A DNA stretch of 64,000 nt, from assembly GCF_046250175.1 (NCBI RefSeq), contig NZ_CP176468.1, one strand, 5' to 3'. The DNA is from Psychromonas sp030397575 (GTDB taxonomy: Bacteria; Pseudomonadota; Gammaproteobacteria; Enterobacterales; Psychromonadaceae). Below, piece after piece: positions 15,879 to 24,502 of this stretch. How positions within the stretch are numbered: position 1 is the stretch's first letter; every line of letters begins with the position of its first letter. Under the pieces are notes generated by a model. That model was not told where the DNA came from. It saw only the letters and a list, made by a program, of their open reading frames with translations, and did not search any database. The position numbers and the translations under genes were made by a program.

Positions 15879-18221
15879 ATGACTTTTAAAGTTTTAATTG
15901 TATTACTGTGCAGTTTACTACTTACCGCTTGTTCCGATGTTGAAGATCAACTCAATAAAGATTATGGCAAAGAGCAACCAAGACCAAGACAATTAAGCAC
16001 TGATGACACATTAGCCGAAGAATTTCGTGACCAAGTCATGCCGTTATTAGAAAAGCGCTGTGTGGTTTGTCATGGCTGTTATGATGCGCCTTGTCAGTTA
16101 AAACTATCCTCTCCTGAAGGGATTGACCGCGGTGCAAGTAAAGAGCTTGTTTACAATGGCCAACGTATTCTAGGTGCAGCACCTTCACGTTTATTTATTG
16201 ATGCGGACAGCACTGAAGAGTGGCGCCATAAAGGTTTTAAATCTGTTATTAATGAACGTGATCAAACCATGCTGGCTAACTTACAAGGCAGTGTGATGTA
16301 TAAACTATTACTGCAAAAAGAGCGTCACCCTCAACCGCAAGGTGTATTACCAGAACAGTTTAATTATTCCTTAAACAGAGAAGACCAATGCCCAGATATT
16401 AATGAACTAGGGGAGTATGAAGAAGATTTTCCTTTGTCTGGCATGCCCTACGGCTTACCTAACTTAAGTCATGATGAGTTTAAAACGTTAGAGCAATGGA
16501 TTTCCCGTGGTGCGCCTATGTCCGAACCTTTAGCGTTATCCGATGAAACAGTAAAACTGGTTGATCATTGGGAGCAAAAGCTCAACGGCGACTCGCGTAA
16601 AGAGCAGTTAGTTGCGCGTTATATTTATGAACATTTATTTATCGGCCATATTTACTTTGATGCTCTACCTATTAGCACAGAGGCACCTCCGCGTTTTTTC
16701 CACTTGATACGATCGTCTACTCCGCCCGGTCAACCAGTGAAAGTGATTGCTACACGTCGCCCTTATGATGACCCTAAAGTAGAGCGTGTTTATTATCGCT
16801 TAGTCTTAGACAGAGCGATTACGTTAGCCAAAACTAATTTACCTTACGTATTCAACGAGCAACGTGAAAAGCTTTGGGATGAGCTTTTTTATGATGCCGA
16901 TTTCAAGGTTAACTCATTACCGGATTACAGTGACTTTAATCCGTTCTTGGTATTTAAAGATATCCCTACCTATTCGCGTTATCAGTTTATGTTACAGGAA
17001 GCATATTTCACTATTGGTGGGTTTATCAAAGGTCCTGTTTGTCGAGGCCAAGTGGCGGTGAATGTAATCAACGATAAATTCTGGGTATTCTTTGTTGACC
17101 CAGAGTCTAGCGGTAATAAAGACGTTGACCAGTTTGTTTATCAGCAAGCAAATAATTTGAGATTACCTGCAGAGTCGAGTAGTGATAATTTATCGTTAAC
17201 AGAATGGTTGTCTTACGCCAAAGGTAACAGGCAATACGTTAAAGCAAAGAGTGACTTTATTAAACGTGAAATGGATAATATTGAGGGCTTAACTCTAGAT
17301 AACATATGGTCTGGTAACGATAACGCTGCTTTAACCGTTTTTCGTCATATTGACAGTGCCACTGTGGTAAAAGGAGCGTTAGGCAAACAACCAAAAACAG
17401 CTTGGTTAATTGATTATCCTATACTGGAGCGAATTCATTATTTATTGGTGGCTGGCTTTGATGTATATGGCAATGTTGGACATCAGCTCACCACGCGCTT
17501 ATACATGGACTTTTTACGTATTGAATCAGAAGCAAACTTTATTTCTTTCATTCCTAACGAATATAGAAAACCTGTATTAACAAGTTGGTATATTGATGCA
17601 ACAAAAGAGTTAAGTGAATATCTCAATGATAAAAACCTAATGAATGCTCGCCCTTCTGGTATTCAATTCAAGACAGATTTTCCTAAAGTAGAGTTATTAA
17701 ACAAACTTAAACATTATGTCTACGATCCTGAAATGTTACGCGCTAAAAGCGAGCAGTATCGGGTACCACAGGAAGATATAATATTGAAACGTTTGAATAA
17801 TTTAGATAACTCAGTGGTGCTGTCATTACCGCAAGTCTCATTCGTAGTCGTGGAAGATAATAATGGAGAAGATCGCGGTTATACAATATTGCGTCATAAT
17901 GAACATGAGAATGTTTCAAGCTTATTAAATGAAGCCGCTAATCGCCTGACCGCTAAAGACAACTCAGAAATATTTAAAGGTTTTTTAGGTACTTATCCTG
18001 GATTAATCTTTAAAGTGAATGCCACAGATGAAGAGGATTTTGTTCGTTTATTTTCACAGGCGAATAATAAAGAAAAATTCGCAACTCTGATGGAAACCTA
18101 CGGCATACGTAGAAGTAATCCTAAATTTTGGGAGGTGAGTGACCATTTACATGACCTCTATTTACAACAAGACCCTATTGAGTATGGTTTATTTGATTAT
18201 AATCGCCTTATTAATCGTTAG
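15879..18221 (+). CDS. cti: Fatty acid cis/trans isomerase Cti
   Basis: A 780-residue protein starting with a signal sequence and lipobox-like LLTACSD (Cys18). The heme c site CVVCH (61-65) and following CYDAPCQLKLSSPEGIDRGASKELVYNG match the N-terminal region of Cti, as does SGMPYGLPNLSHDEFKTLEQWISRGAP. Cti is a periplasmic heme enzyme that converts cis to trans unsaturated fatty acids in membrane phospholipids to stiffen the membrane during solvent, heat or salt stress. Length agrees with the family. It is a single transcription unit with a hairpin after the stop. Confidence 0.95.
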   Translation: MTFKVLIVLLCSLLLTACSDVEDQLNKDYGKEQPRPRQLSTDDTLAEEFRDQVMPLLEKRCVVCHGCYDAPCQLKLSSPEGIDRGASKELVYNGQRILGAAPSRLFIDADSTEEWRHKGFKSVINERDQTMLANLQGSVMYKLLLQKERHPQPQGVLPEQFNYSLNREDQCPDINELGEYEEDFPLSGMPYGLPNLSHDEFKTLEQWISRGAPMSEPLALSDETVKLVDHWEQKLNGDSRKEQLVARYIYEHLFIGHIYFDALPISTEAPPRFFHLIRSSTPPGQPVKVIATRRPYDDPKVERVYYRLVLDRAITLAKTNLPYVFNEQREKLWDELFYDADFKVNSLPDYSDFNPFLVFKDIPTYSRYQFMLQEAYFTIGGFIKGPVCRGQVAVNVINDKFWVFFVDPESSGNKDVDQFVYQQANNLRLPAESSSDNLSLTEWLSYAKGNRQYVKAKSDFIKREMDNIEGLTLDNIWSGNDNAALTVFRHIDSATVVKGALGKQPKTAWLIDYPILERIHYLLVAGFDVYGNVGHQLTTRLYMDFLRIESEANFISFIPNEYRKPVLTSWYIDATKELSEYLNDKNLMNARPSGIQFKTDFPKVELLNKLKHYVYDPEMLRAKSEQYRVPQEDIILKRLNNLDNSVVLSLPQVSFVVVEDNNGEDRGYTILRHNEHENVSSLLNEAANRLTAKDNSEIFKGFLGTYPGLIFKVNATDEEDFVRLFSQANNKEKFATLMETYGIRRSNPKFWEVSDHLHDLYLQQDPIEYGLFDYNRLINR

Positions 18222-18233
18222 ATTATTGCCTCC

Positions 18234-18276
18234 AGAGTTATGATGATTAATTTATGTTTTGATTTATCATAACTCT
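18234..18276 (+). terminator. Hairpin after cti
   Basis: An 11-bp stem AGAGTTATGAT with its complement around a 21-base AT-rich loop, 13 bases beyond the stop. The following T-run is short, so termination is plausible rather than certain. Confidence 0.5.
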
Positions 18277-18372
18277 TTATAAAAATATCTCTAATTAGGT
18301 GTTTTTTGTTTGATTTTATTTAGATTAACTACTATTTTGTTGAATTAATTATTCAATAGGCAAAATACACTG

Positions 18373-19203
18373 ATGGAAATCACTGCTGATCTTTTTAAAG
18401 ATGTTAAAAAGCTACCCGTTTTACCGCTAATTCTTTTGGAATTGATGGATTCTTTTTCTGACGAAGATACCCGTGTGGAAGATATTGCAGCAAAAGTAGC
18501 AAAAGATCAGTCGATTAGCGCGAAGGTGATCCGTATGGCTAACTCTGCAGTTTACCGAAGAGGCAAAGAGGTCGAGTCCATTGAAGAAGCTGTTATTCGA
18601 CTAGGCTTTAATCAAGTCAGAAGTATTGTCGTAGCGGCTACCTTATCAAATGTATTTCCTGATACACCTAGTTTCGATAAAGACAAATTTTGGGAAGAGA
18701 CCTTTATTACAGCGAGTATTGCTAAGCATTTAGCAAAACATACAAGTATAAACAGTGATACTGCTTTTACTTGTGCCATGATGCATAATATTGGTGAGCT
18801 TTTATTGCAAACCATTAAACCTGCTGAGTGTGGTTTGATTAAAATTGCCATTGATGCTGGACAACCTCGCTTATATGCTGAACGAGAAGTGCTGGGGTTT
18901 GATAACACACAAGTTGGCGCTGCTTTAGCTAAGCATTGGAGCTTTTCTTCAGTATTTGTCGATGCCATTGAACAGCAATTAGATCCGTTAGAGTATGAAA
19001 ACACATCACAAGCAGCGGTATTGATCCGCCTTTCCGTTTTTACTCGTTTTGCTTGGTCACTTAACCTGCCGCCTGAAATTATTATTAAACGTTTCCCTGA
19101 GCCGTTGACTCAAGCAATCAATTTAAAAACAGAAGGGCTGTTAGACACCTTTACTAAGATGATTGAAGAAGGCCAAACATTAGCTCGCGATATTAAAAGT
19201 TAA
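18373..19203 (+). CDS. HDOD-domain protein
   Basis: A 276-residue protein formed almost wholly by an HDOD domain: LPVLPLILLELMDSFSDEDTRVEDIAAKVAKDQSISAKVIRMANSAVY then EAVIRLGFNQVRSIVV and the degenerate HD region CAMMHNIGELLL. HDOD proteins lack the full metal-dependent phosphohydrolase residues and act as signalling or scaffold proteins, often with c-di-GMP or chemotaxis systems. No other domain is attached. It appears monocistronic. Partners in this genome cannot be inferred from position. Confidence 0.9.
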   Translation: MEITADLFKDVKKLPVLPLILLELMDSFSDEDTRVEDIAAKVAKDQSISAKVIRMANSAVYRRGKEVESIEEAVIRLGFNQVRSIVVAATLSNVFPDTPSFDKDKFWEETFITASIAKHLAKHTSINSDTAFTCAMMHNIGELLLQTIKPAECGLIKIAIDAGQPRLYAEREVLGFDNTQVGAALAKHWSFSSVFVDAIEQQLDPLEYENTSQAAVLIRLSVFTRFAWSLNLPPEIIIKRFPEPLTQAINLKTEGLLDTFTKMIEEGQTLARDIKS

Positions 19204-19691
19204 GAGAAAATATATAATCTTCCTTAGTTTTTATATATTTGAAATTTATGGTTAGGTTTATTACCTAGCCATTATTAATACCTCCTTTTTACCAGCAACA
19301 TAAAAATACCTTCTAATCTACTGAACTTGAATGAGTTCATTCACTGTAACCTTTATTCCTAAACAACCTTTTAATAGCAATCACAATAAATTGCTTATCA
19401 ATTTTACTTGTTAAAACAGCCCATTTCTTTGTTGTAAATTTCGTAAAGGGAACAGTTATTTACGTCTGAATGGAACTGTTTTTTCAGCGCAAAATTTAGA
19501 CAGCGTATTTAATGTAATCGGTATGATTAATTTGCTATTTTCTTAATTGAAGTTAAGTCCCTATTAAAAAATATGACATTAAATGACGCATTATGATTTT
19601 GTTATATAAAATCAATCGCAAATTGCAGCTCGGCGTAGCATGTTTGGGGAATAGTCAGTTATACTCGTGATTCAAATTGAGAGGGGAAAGT
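19204..19691. other. Long intergenic region between the HDOD gene and yicC
   Basis: About 490 bases. It holds an AT-rich hairpin near 19207-19240 (AAATATATAA with its complement), a second hairpin near 19248-19270 (GGTTAGGT/ACCTAGCC), a degenerate copy of the TACCAAT repeat (about 19385-19529), and the yicC promoter region. No open reading frame looks real. Confidence 0.6.
19385..19529 (+). repeat. Degenerate copy of the TACCAAT-ended intergenic repeat
   Basis: The segments ATTTTACTTGTT, TTTCTTTGTTGTAA and GCGCAAAATTTAGA with a nearby TATTTAATGTAATCGGTAT end follow the same order as in the copy at 47912-48130. The terminal inverted repeats have decayed. Confidence 0.6.
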
Positions 19692-20555
19692 ATGATTTAC
19701 AGTATGACGGCATTTGCACGCAAGCAATTAAAAGGTGATTGGGGGACAGCAGTTTGGGAGATCCGCTCTGTGAACCAACGTTATCTTGAAACATATTTTC
19801 GTTTGCCTGAGCAATTTCGTGGTTTAGAAACAAAATTAAAAGATACATTTCGTAAGCGCTTGGAGCGCGGTAAAGTTGAATGTAGTTTACGTTTTGAAGC
19901 TAACTCAACAAGCAGCACATGTCTGAATATGAACCAAGAATTAGCAACTCAACTAATACATAATGCACAATGGGTTGCTGAACAAATGGGGACAGGCCAA
20001 ATCAATCCTGTTGATATCTTAAAATGGCCAGGCGTAATGCAAGCGCCAGAGCAGGATATTGATGTGGTCAGCGCAGAGCTTATGGCTGGTTTTGAAAGTA
20101 CGCTAAATGACTTCATCGACTCTCGTGCAGCTGAAGGTGCAAATCTAGGTGTATTTATCGAACAACGCTTAACTAATATCAGCGAACAAGCAGCGAAAGT
20201 TCGTGACTTTATGCCAGCCGTACATGCTTGGCAGAAAGCACGTATTTTGAAGAAATTTGAAGATGCTAAAGTTGATTTAGATGGCACACGAGTAGAGCAA
20301 GAATTAGTACTTTTAGCGCAAAAATCCGACGTTGCCGAAGAATTAGACCGTTTAGACTCACATGTGTCTGAAGCACGTAACGTACTAAAAAAAGGTGGCG
20401 CTATAGGTCGTCGTTTAGACTTTATGATGCAAGAGTTCAACCGTGAGGCAAATACATTAGGCTCTAAAGCAATTAATACTGACATCACCGCTGCAGCCGT
20501 TGAATGTAAAGTGTTAATAGAACAAATGCGTGAGCAGGTACAAAATATTGAGTAA
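19692..20555 (+). CDS. yicC: YicC/YloC family endoribonuclease
   Basis: About 287 residues from the ATG at 19692, chosen because GAGGGGAAAG lies directly upstream and the product begins MIYSMTAFARKQ as in this family. Typical blocks are WEIRSVNQRYLETYFRLPE, and in the C-terminal domain EELDRLDSHVSEARNVLKKGGAIGRRLDFMMQEFNREANTLGSKA. YicC proteins are RNases linked in E. coli to turnover of specific small RNAs. The gene is monocistronic with a strong terminator. Confidence 0.95.
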   Translation: MIYSMTAFARKQLKGDWGTAVWEIRSVNQRYLETYFRLPEQFRGLETKLKDTFRKRLERGKVECSLRFEANSTSSTCLNMNQELATQLIHNAQWVAEQMGTGQINPVDILKWPGVMQAPEQDIDVVSAELMAGFESTLNDFIDSRAAEGANLGVFIEQRLTNISEQAAKVRDFMPAVHAWQKARILKKFEDAKVDLDGTRVEQELVLLAQKSDVAEELDRLDSHVSEARNVLKKGGAIGRRLDFMMQEFNREANTLGSKAINTDITAAAVECKVLIEQMREQVQNIE

Positions 20556-20582
20556 TATCAATGTTTTGTCTTTAAAATAGTA

Positions 20583-20617
20583 AACAAAGCCTCGCATTTC
20601 GAGGCTTTGTTGTTTTT
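20583..20617 (+). terminator. Intrinsic terminator of yicC
   Basis: A perfect 12-bp stem AACAAAGCCTCG with a CATTT loop, followed by GTTTTT. Confidence 0.92.
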
Positions 20618-20646
20618 ATACCTAGTTTAATGTTTATATATTAACT

Positions 20647-20877
20647 TATACCCATGGTACTTCAAGATGCGCTTCATAAAATTGAAGTCTACTGTTCTAC
20701 AGTGAAATTTTATAACAAAGCAGATTGTCGCAAGTTGTCTTGCCCTTCGAGGCGTAAGCTCGGAAATCAGCGCTGTGTTGCATCAATCGAAAAGGAAATA
20801 ACCATTACCTCATGATGCGTCTTGCTCTGATGTCCGAGCTTGCGCCTGACAAAGCATCTTGAGGTAGTATGGGTATA
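20647..20877. repeat. MITE-like element with about 24-bp terminal inverted repeats
   Basis: A 231-base non-coding segment whose ends are TATACCCAT..TAC.TCAAGATGC at 20647-20670 and its inverted form at 20854-20877, differing at three positions. The inside has no credible ORF and shows internal inverted pieces such as GTAAGCTCGGA and TCCGAGCTTGC. The size, ends and intergenic place fit a miniature inverted-repeat transposable element; a resembling family is common in related marine genera (from memory). Confidence 0.75.
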
Positions 20878-20930
20878 TATAAATAACGATATTATTATTG
20901 TTTCGTTATGGTGCAAAATTTATTTGTCAC

Positions 20931-20945
20931 GCACTTATTAAGTGC
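20931..20945. promoter_or_regulatory. Palindrome upstream of the TetR gene
   Basis: GCACTTATTAAGTGC is a 15-base perfect dyad 26 bases before the chosen TetR start, possibly an autoregulatory operator. Confidence 0.4.
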
Positions 20946-20970
20946 ATGTTTTTTTATTGAGAGAGTCATT

Positions 20971-21588
20971 ATGCAGAGCAAAATCAACCGCATTGAGATA
21001 AATAAAAATATCCTTAATGCGGCGATAACTGAGTTTAGTCAACATGGGTATATTGGAGCATCAACTCAAGCTATTGCCCGCCGTGCGGGACTTGCCAAGT
21101 CACAATTACATTATTATATAGGCAGTAAAGAAGCGCTTTATCAACGAGTGCTAGGAACTTTATTTGAAGCATGGGGAGATCTATTTGAGTTTGATACCCA
21201 AAAAACTTCAACACCTGCTGAAATCATCTCTCATTACATAGATTTGAAACTCAGTTTTGCACTTGAGCATAAAGAATTATCTCGTATTTTTACCGTGGAA
21301 GTCATTAGTGGCGGTAAAAGCTTATCGACATTTTGGCCTGATGCAATGCTCCGTATGTCGAGTAATATAGAAGTCATTAATGAGTGGATAGAAGAAGGAA
21401 AAATTCGTTCTTTAGATGGTCGTTTATTAATGATGAATATATGGGCTTTAACCCAGTACTACGCTGATTATGCGCTACAAGCTGAAGTCATTTTAGAAGG
21501 ATCTTTAGACGATCCTACCTTGCAGGAAAAAGTACGACAAGAGCTCAATGATCTTATTTTATTAGGTTGTGGTTTAACACCTCAATAA
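20971..21588 (+). CDS. TetR-family regulator, RutR-like C-terminal domain
   Basis: About 205 residues from the ATG at 20971 (GAGAG upstream); an in-frame ATG at 20908 would give an atypical hydrophobic leader. The helix-turn-helix is ILNAAITEFSQHGYIGASTQAIARRAGLAKSQLHYYIGSKEALY. The ligand domain has LSRIFTVEVISGGKSL and IWALTQYYADYA, which follow the pattern of RutR, the regulator of pyrimidine catabolism that binds uracil or thymine. It is followed by the heterocycle-type operon and a long palindrome, so it probably represses that operon in response to substrate. Confidence 0.88.
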   Translation: MQSKINRIEINKNILNAAITEFSQHGYIGASTQAIARRAGLAKSQLHYYIGSKEALYQRVLGTLFEAWGDLFEFDTQKTSTPAEIISHYIDLKLSFALEHKELSRIFTVEVISGGKSLSTFWPDAMLRMSSNIEVINEWIEEGKIRSLDGRLLMMNIWALTQYYADYALQAEVILEGSLDDPTLQEKVRQELNDLILLGCGLTPQ

Positions 21589-21721
21589 CATTATTTTCAT
21601 AAATTAAAATCCCTACTTAATTGGCTTGTTTGTTAAGCCAAGTCTTACCTATGTTTGTCTGTTTATCTTTTCGTCTTTTTATTGTTAATACAGTGTTATT
21701 CAATTGTTGGCATCAAACATG

Positions 21722-21753
21722 CAATTAATTTGTCCAATCGGACAAATTAATTG
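21722..21753. promoter_or_regulatory. Perfect 14-bp-arm palindrome, probable operator of the catabolic operon
   Basis: CAATTAATTTGTCC and its exact complement are separated by AATC. The inner TTTGTCC-N4-GGACAAA has the size of a TetR-family operator, and it ends nine bases before the first start codon of the operon at 21762, where bound repressor would block transcription or leader formation. Confidence 0.7.
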
Positions 21754-21761
21754 GTTGGTGT

Positions 21762-22718
21762 ATGATTGAAGATAAAAAGATACAAGTTCGCATTTCAGAA
21801 ATTGAAGTGTTAACAGAAACAATATGTCGCTATCGTTTTGAGTCTCTGAATAAAGAGTCTTTACCTGCTTTCTCTGCAGGTGCTCATATCGAAGTTGATA
21901 TTAATGATGACTTCACTCGAGCTTATTCCTTATGTAGCGACCCTAGCGATGCGCATACCTATTACGATATTGCTGTTAAAAGAGAAGAGCTGGGACGTGG
22001 AGGTTCAAAAGCATTTCATCAAGTAGCTAAGGTTGGTGGTGTATTCTCCATTAGTACACCGAAGAATTACTTTTCTCTATCAGATACAGCGGAACATCAC
22101 CTATTGATTGGCGCGGGTATCGGTTTAACACCGATGATCGCGATGGCGCATACATTAACCGCTGAACATAAAGATTTTACATTTATCGCCTGTGCTAGTG
22201 GGTTAGCAGGGTTGCCTTTTTCTTCACAGTTATCATCTCAATCCTGGTCTACACAACTCTGGTTAGCTGGCCGGGCTAGTTTTCATTTTGCTGACTTGCT
22301 AGTTAATTTACCAAAACAGGTTCATGTGTATTGTTGTGGTCCAAATGGTTTTCTGGAGCTCGTAAAAGAACAATGCCTTGCTTCAACTAGTGAACCACTA
22401 CCAGCCGAACAATGGCATGAAGAACGATTTACAGCTACAGGTGTGTCTGCGAATAGCGATAGTTTTGAATTATATCTACGTCAAAGTGAACAGCGTATTC
22501 CTGTTGCTACGGGAGAAAGCATGGTTGAAGCATTGCATAAAGCTGGAATAAAAGTAGATACCGTATGTGAGCAGGGTATTTGTGGAAGTTGCTTAGTAGC
22601 GTGGAGTGATGGGGAGCCTATTCATCGAGATCAATGCTTAGAAGATACCGAACGAGATGAGTATATCGCCTTATGCTGTGGTGGTTGCAACTCTCAAAGC
22701 CTAACCTTGGAGCTATAA
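21762..22718 (+). CDS. PDR/VanB-type ferredoxin reductase (FMN/NAD plus 2Fe-2S)
   Basis: A 318-residue electron-transfer protein. An N-terminal flavin-binding barrel (FSAGAHIEVDI..TRAYSLCSDP) is followed by the NAD domain (HHLLIGAGIGLTPMIAMAHTL and VYCCGPNGFLELV) and a C-terminal plant-type 2Fe-2S domain CEQGICGSCLVAWSDG with a distal Cys. This layout is that of phthalate dioxygenase reductase and VanB, which pass electrons to a Rieske oxygenase. No Rieske oxygenase gene is present in the cluster or elsewhere in the window, which is unusual. First gene of the operon, beside the palindrome. Confidence 0.92.
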   Translation: MIEDKKIQVRISEIEVLTETICRYRFESLNKESLPAFSAGAHIEVDINDDFTRAYSLCSDPSDAHTYYDIAVKREELGRGGSKAFHQVAKVGGVFSISTPKNYFSLSDTAEHHLLIGAGIGLTPMIAMAHTLTAEHKDFTFIACASGLAGLPFSSQLSSQSWSTQLWLAGRASFHFADLLVNLPKQVHVYCCGPNGFLELVKEQCLASTSEPLPAEQWHEERFTATGVSANSDSFELYLRQSEQRIPVATGESMVEALHKAGIKVDTVCEQGICGSCLVAWSDGEPIHRDQCLEDTERDEYIALCCGGCNSQSLTLEL

Positions 22719-22720
22719 TT

Positions 22721-24016
22721 ATGCGTCCTTCTATACCAACACCTGTGTCTCAATGGTTAACTAATTTACGTTTACCTGAATGGCTATTACCAACAGATTG
22801 GCCATTGTCAAATGGATTACCGCAGCTAGCTCATGTTGAAGTGAGTGCAGGAGTTGTTTCTAAATTAACGCCAATACTACCGAGTGATGTGATTGATTTT
22901 ATCGATATCGATGGAGCTTTATGCTTGCCGAGTTTAGTTGAAGCTCATGCACATCTTGATAAAACATTTACACGTGAGCGTATTGGTAATGTTACGCCTG
23001 GATTGTTAGGTGCTATTGAAGCAATGCACCAAGATAAATCTAAGTGGAGTCATAATGACCTTTGGCTGCGTGCAGAAAAGGCTTTACAGCAAGCTTATTC
23101 AAATGGTGTCGCACATATACGTACACATATTGATTGGGATAGCGAGCAAACGCCAGCGGCTTGGAATGTGTTACAAGCGTTGGCTAAAAGTTGGCAGCAT
23201 AAAATTCATCTTGAACAGGTAGCACTTGTCCCTTTAACACTTCTTGCTGATAAAACATCTACTGACAGCATACTTCAAAAAGTGATATCCACAGATCTTG
23301 GGATAATGGGATGCTTTATACACAGTGTTAACTTCAATGCCGATGCGTTTGAATATTTAATTAAACGAGCTGCGCAGTTAAACATAGATCTAGACTTACA
23401 CATTGATGAAGAGCTTGCCGAACAGCCTCAAGGGCTTATGTGTTTGTTAGATTGTTTAGAAACAGTTCCTTTTAGTGGGCGTATTGTGTGCGGACATGTC
23501 TGCGCATTAAGCTCATGTGAAGAGGCATTAGCAACTTCATTATTGGATCGTCTTAGCAAACAACCTATTACCTTAATCTCCTTACCAACGACCAATTTAT
23601 TATTACAAGATGCCGAGGTTGAACGTACGCCTAAATTACTTGGTTTAACGCTTCTTAAGGAAGCGAAAACCCGCGGTATTCCAACCATGATTGCAACGGA
23701 CAATGTGCAAGATGCCTTTTGTAGCTTTGGCGAGTATGACCCAGTTGAAGCGTTACGGTTAGCAACATATGGGGCGCAATTAAGTCATGTTTTTGATAGA
23801 TGGTCGCAATCTATTTGTGATGCCAACTACTTATCCAGCGATCTCCCAACCTTTAATTTAATAGGTAAAAGAGCTGACTTCATTGTGTTTGATAGCAAAG
23901 ATGTTTGGAGTTGGCCAAGTGGTGAAATGCGTTTACTTATTCGAGATGGCGGCATTATTAAAGCGAGTAAGCAAGCGACTACTTCTCTGTTTAACGATCA
24001 AAAGGGGATCTCATGA
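22721..24016 (+). CDS. Amidohydrolase of the cytosine deaminase-like group
   Basis: About 431 residues from the ATG at 22721 (TTGGAG upstream; a longer frame overlaps the preceding gene and is not preferred). Metal-binding motifs in order: EAHAHLDKTF (HxH), RTHIDWD, DLHIDEE, CGHVCAL, and MIATDNVQDAF with the final Asp. This is the arrangement of CodA-type enzymes that hydrolyse C-N bonds in heterocycles. It is quite diverged from the CodA at 36919-38166, so a different substrate is likely. Its last codons overlap the RidA gene (ATGA). Confidence 0.88.
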   Translation: MRPSIPTPVSQWLTNLRLPEWLLPTDWPLSNGLPQLAHVEVSAGVVSKLTPILPSDVIDFIDIDGALCLPSLVEAHAHLDKTFTRERIGNVTPGLLGAIEAMHQDKSKWSHNDLWLRAEKALQQAYSNGVAHIRTHIDWDSEQTPAAWNVLQALAKSWQHKIHLEQVALVPLTLLADKTSTDSILQKVISTDLGIMGCFIHSVNFNADAFEYLIKRAAQLNIDLDLHIDEELAEQPQGLMCLLDCLETVPFSGRIVCGHVCALSSCEEALATSLLDRLSKQPITLISLPTTNLLLQDAEVERTPKLLGLTLLKEAKTRGIPTMIATDNVQDAFCSFGEYDPVEALRLATYGAQLSHVFDRWSQSICDANYLSSDLPTFNLIGKRADFIVFDSKDVWSWPSGEMRLLIRDGGIIKASKQATTSLFNDQKGIS

Positions 24017-24492
24017 AACCAAATACAAATCAAAAAAATGCAGGTCAAGGTGCACCATTAGCGCGTTACGCTGCGACGAAGCGAGTGGGGGATTTTATTT
24101 TCTTCTCTGGTGTGATCGCTGTAAACCCTAAGAAAAAAATCATTGTACAAGGTTTTGATGATATTCCCGCTGAGGTTGCTGATGCGATCGGTCGTACTGG
24201 CCAGTTTTCTGCTGACTTTAAGCAACAAGCTATTTTGTCTCAGAGTTGGTATGTGCTGAATAGCATTCGGCAGCATATTGAGCAACAAGGTGGACAAATG
24301 AGTGATGTATTTAAGCTCGTTCAATACTTTAAAAACTTAGATCATTTCCCACTTTTTAGTCAAGTGAGAGATCAATTTTTCCCGGACGAACCACCTATTT
24401 CAACGATCGTTGAAGTTAGTGCGATGCTGCCTAGTGAAGATATTTTAATTGAAGTGGAAGCAACTGCTTACTTACCTTTAACATCATTATAG
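24013..24492 (+). CDS. RidA/YjgF family protein, long form
   Basis: A 159-residue protein with RidA-type blocks VGDFIFFSGVIAVNP, LNSIRQHIEQQGGQMSDVFKLVQYF and a C-terminal STIVEVSAMLPSEDILIEVEATAYLP. Typical RidA proteins have about 125-130 residues; this one carries an insert (about 45-75) and a longer N-terminus, as in family members tied to breakdown of nitrogen rings or aminomuconate. RidA enzymes hydrolyse reactive enamines or imines. The usual catalytic Arg is not obvious in the aligned place, so activity is uncertain. Overlaps the upstream gene by four bases. Confidence 0.85.
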   Translation: MKPNTNQKNAGQGAPLARYAATKRVGDFIFFSGVIAVNPKKKIIVQGFDDIPAEVADAIGRTGQFSADFKQQAILSQSWYVLNSIRQHIEQQGGQMSDVFKLVQYFKNLDHFPLFSQVRDQFFPDEPPISTIVEVSAMLPSEDILIEVEATAYLPLTSL

Positions 24493-24502
24493 AGAGATTA
24501 TT

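Noticed and set aside
19949..20488. Minus-strand open frame of 179 codons inside yicC
   Set aside because: It is antisense to a well-conserved gene; serine- and cysteine-rich translation typical of a shadow frame.
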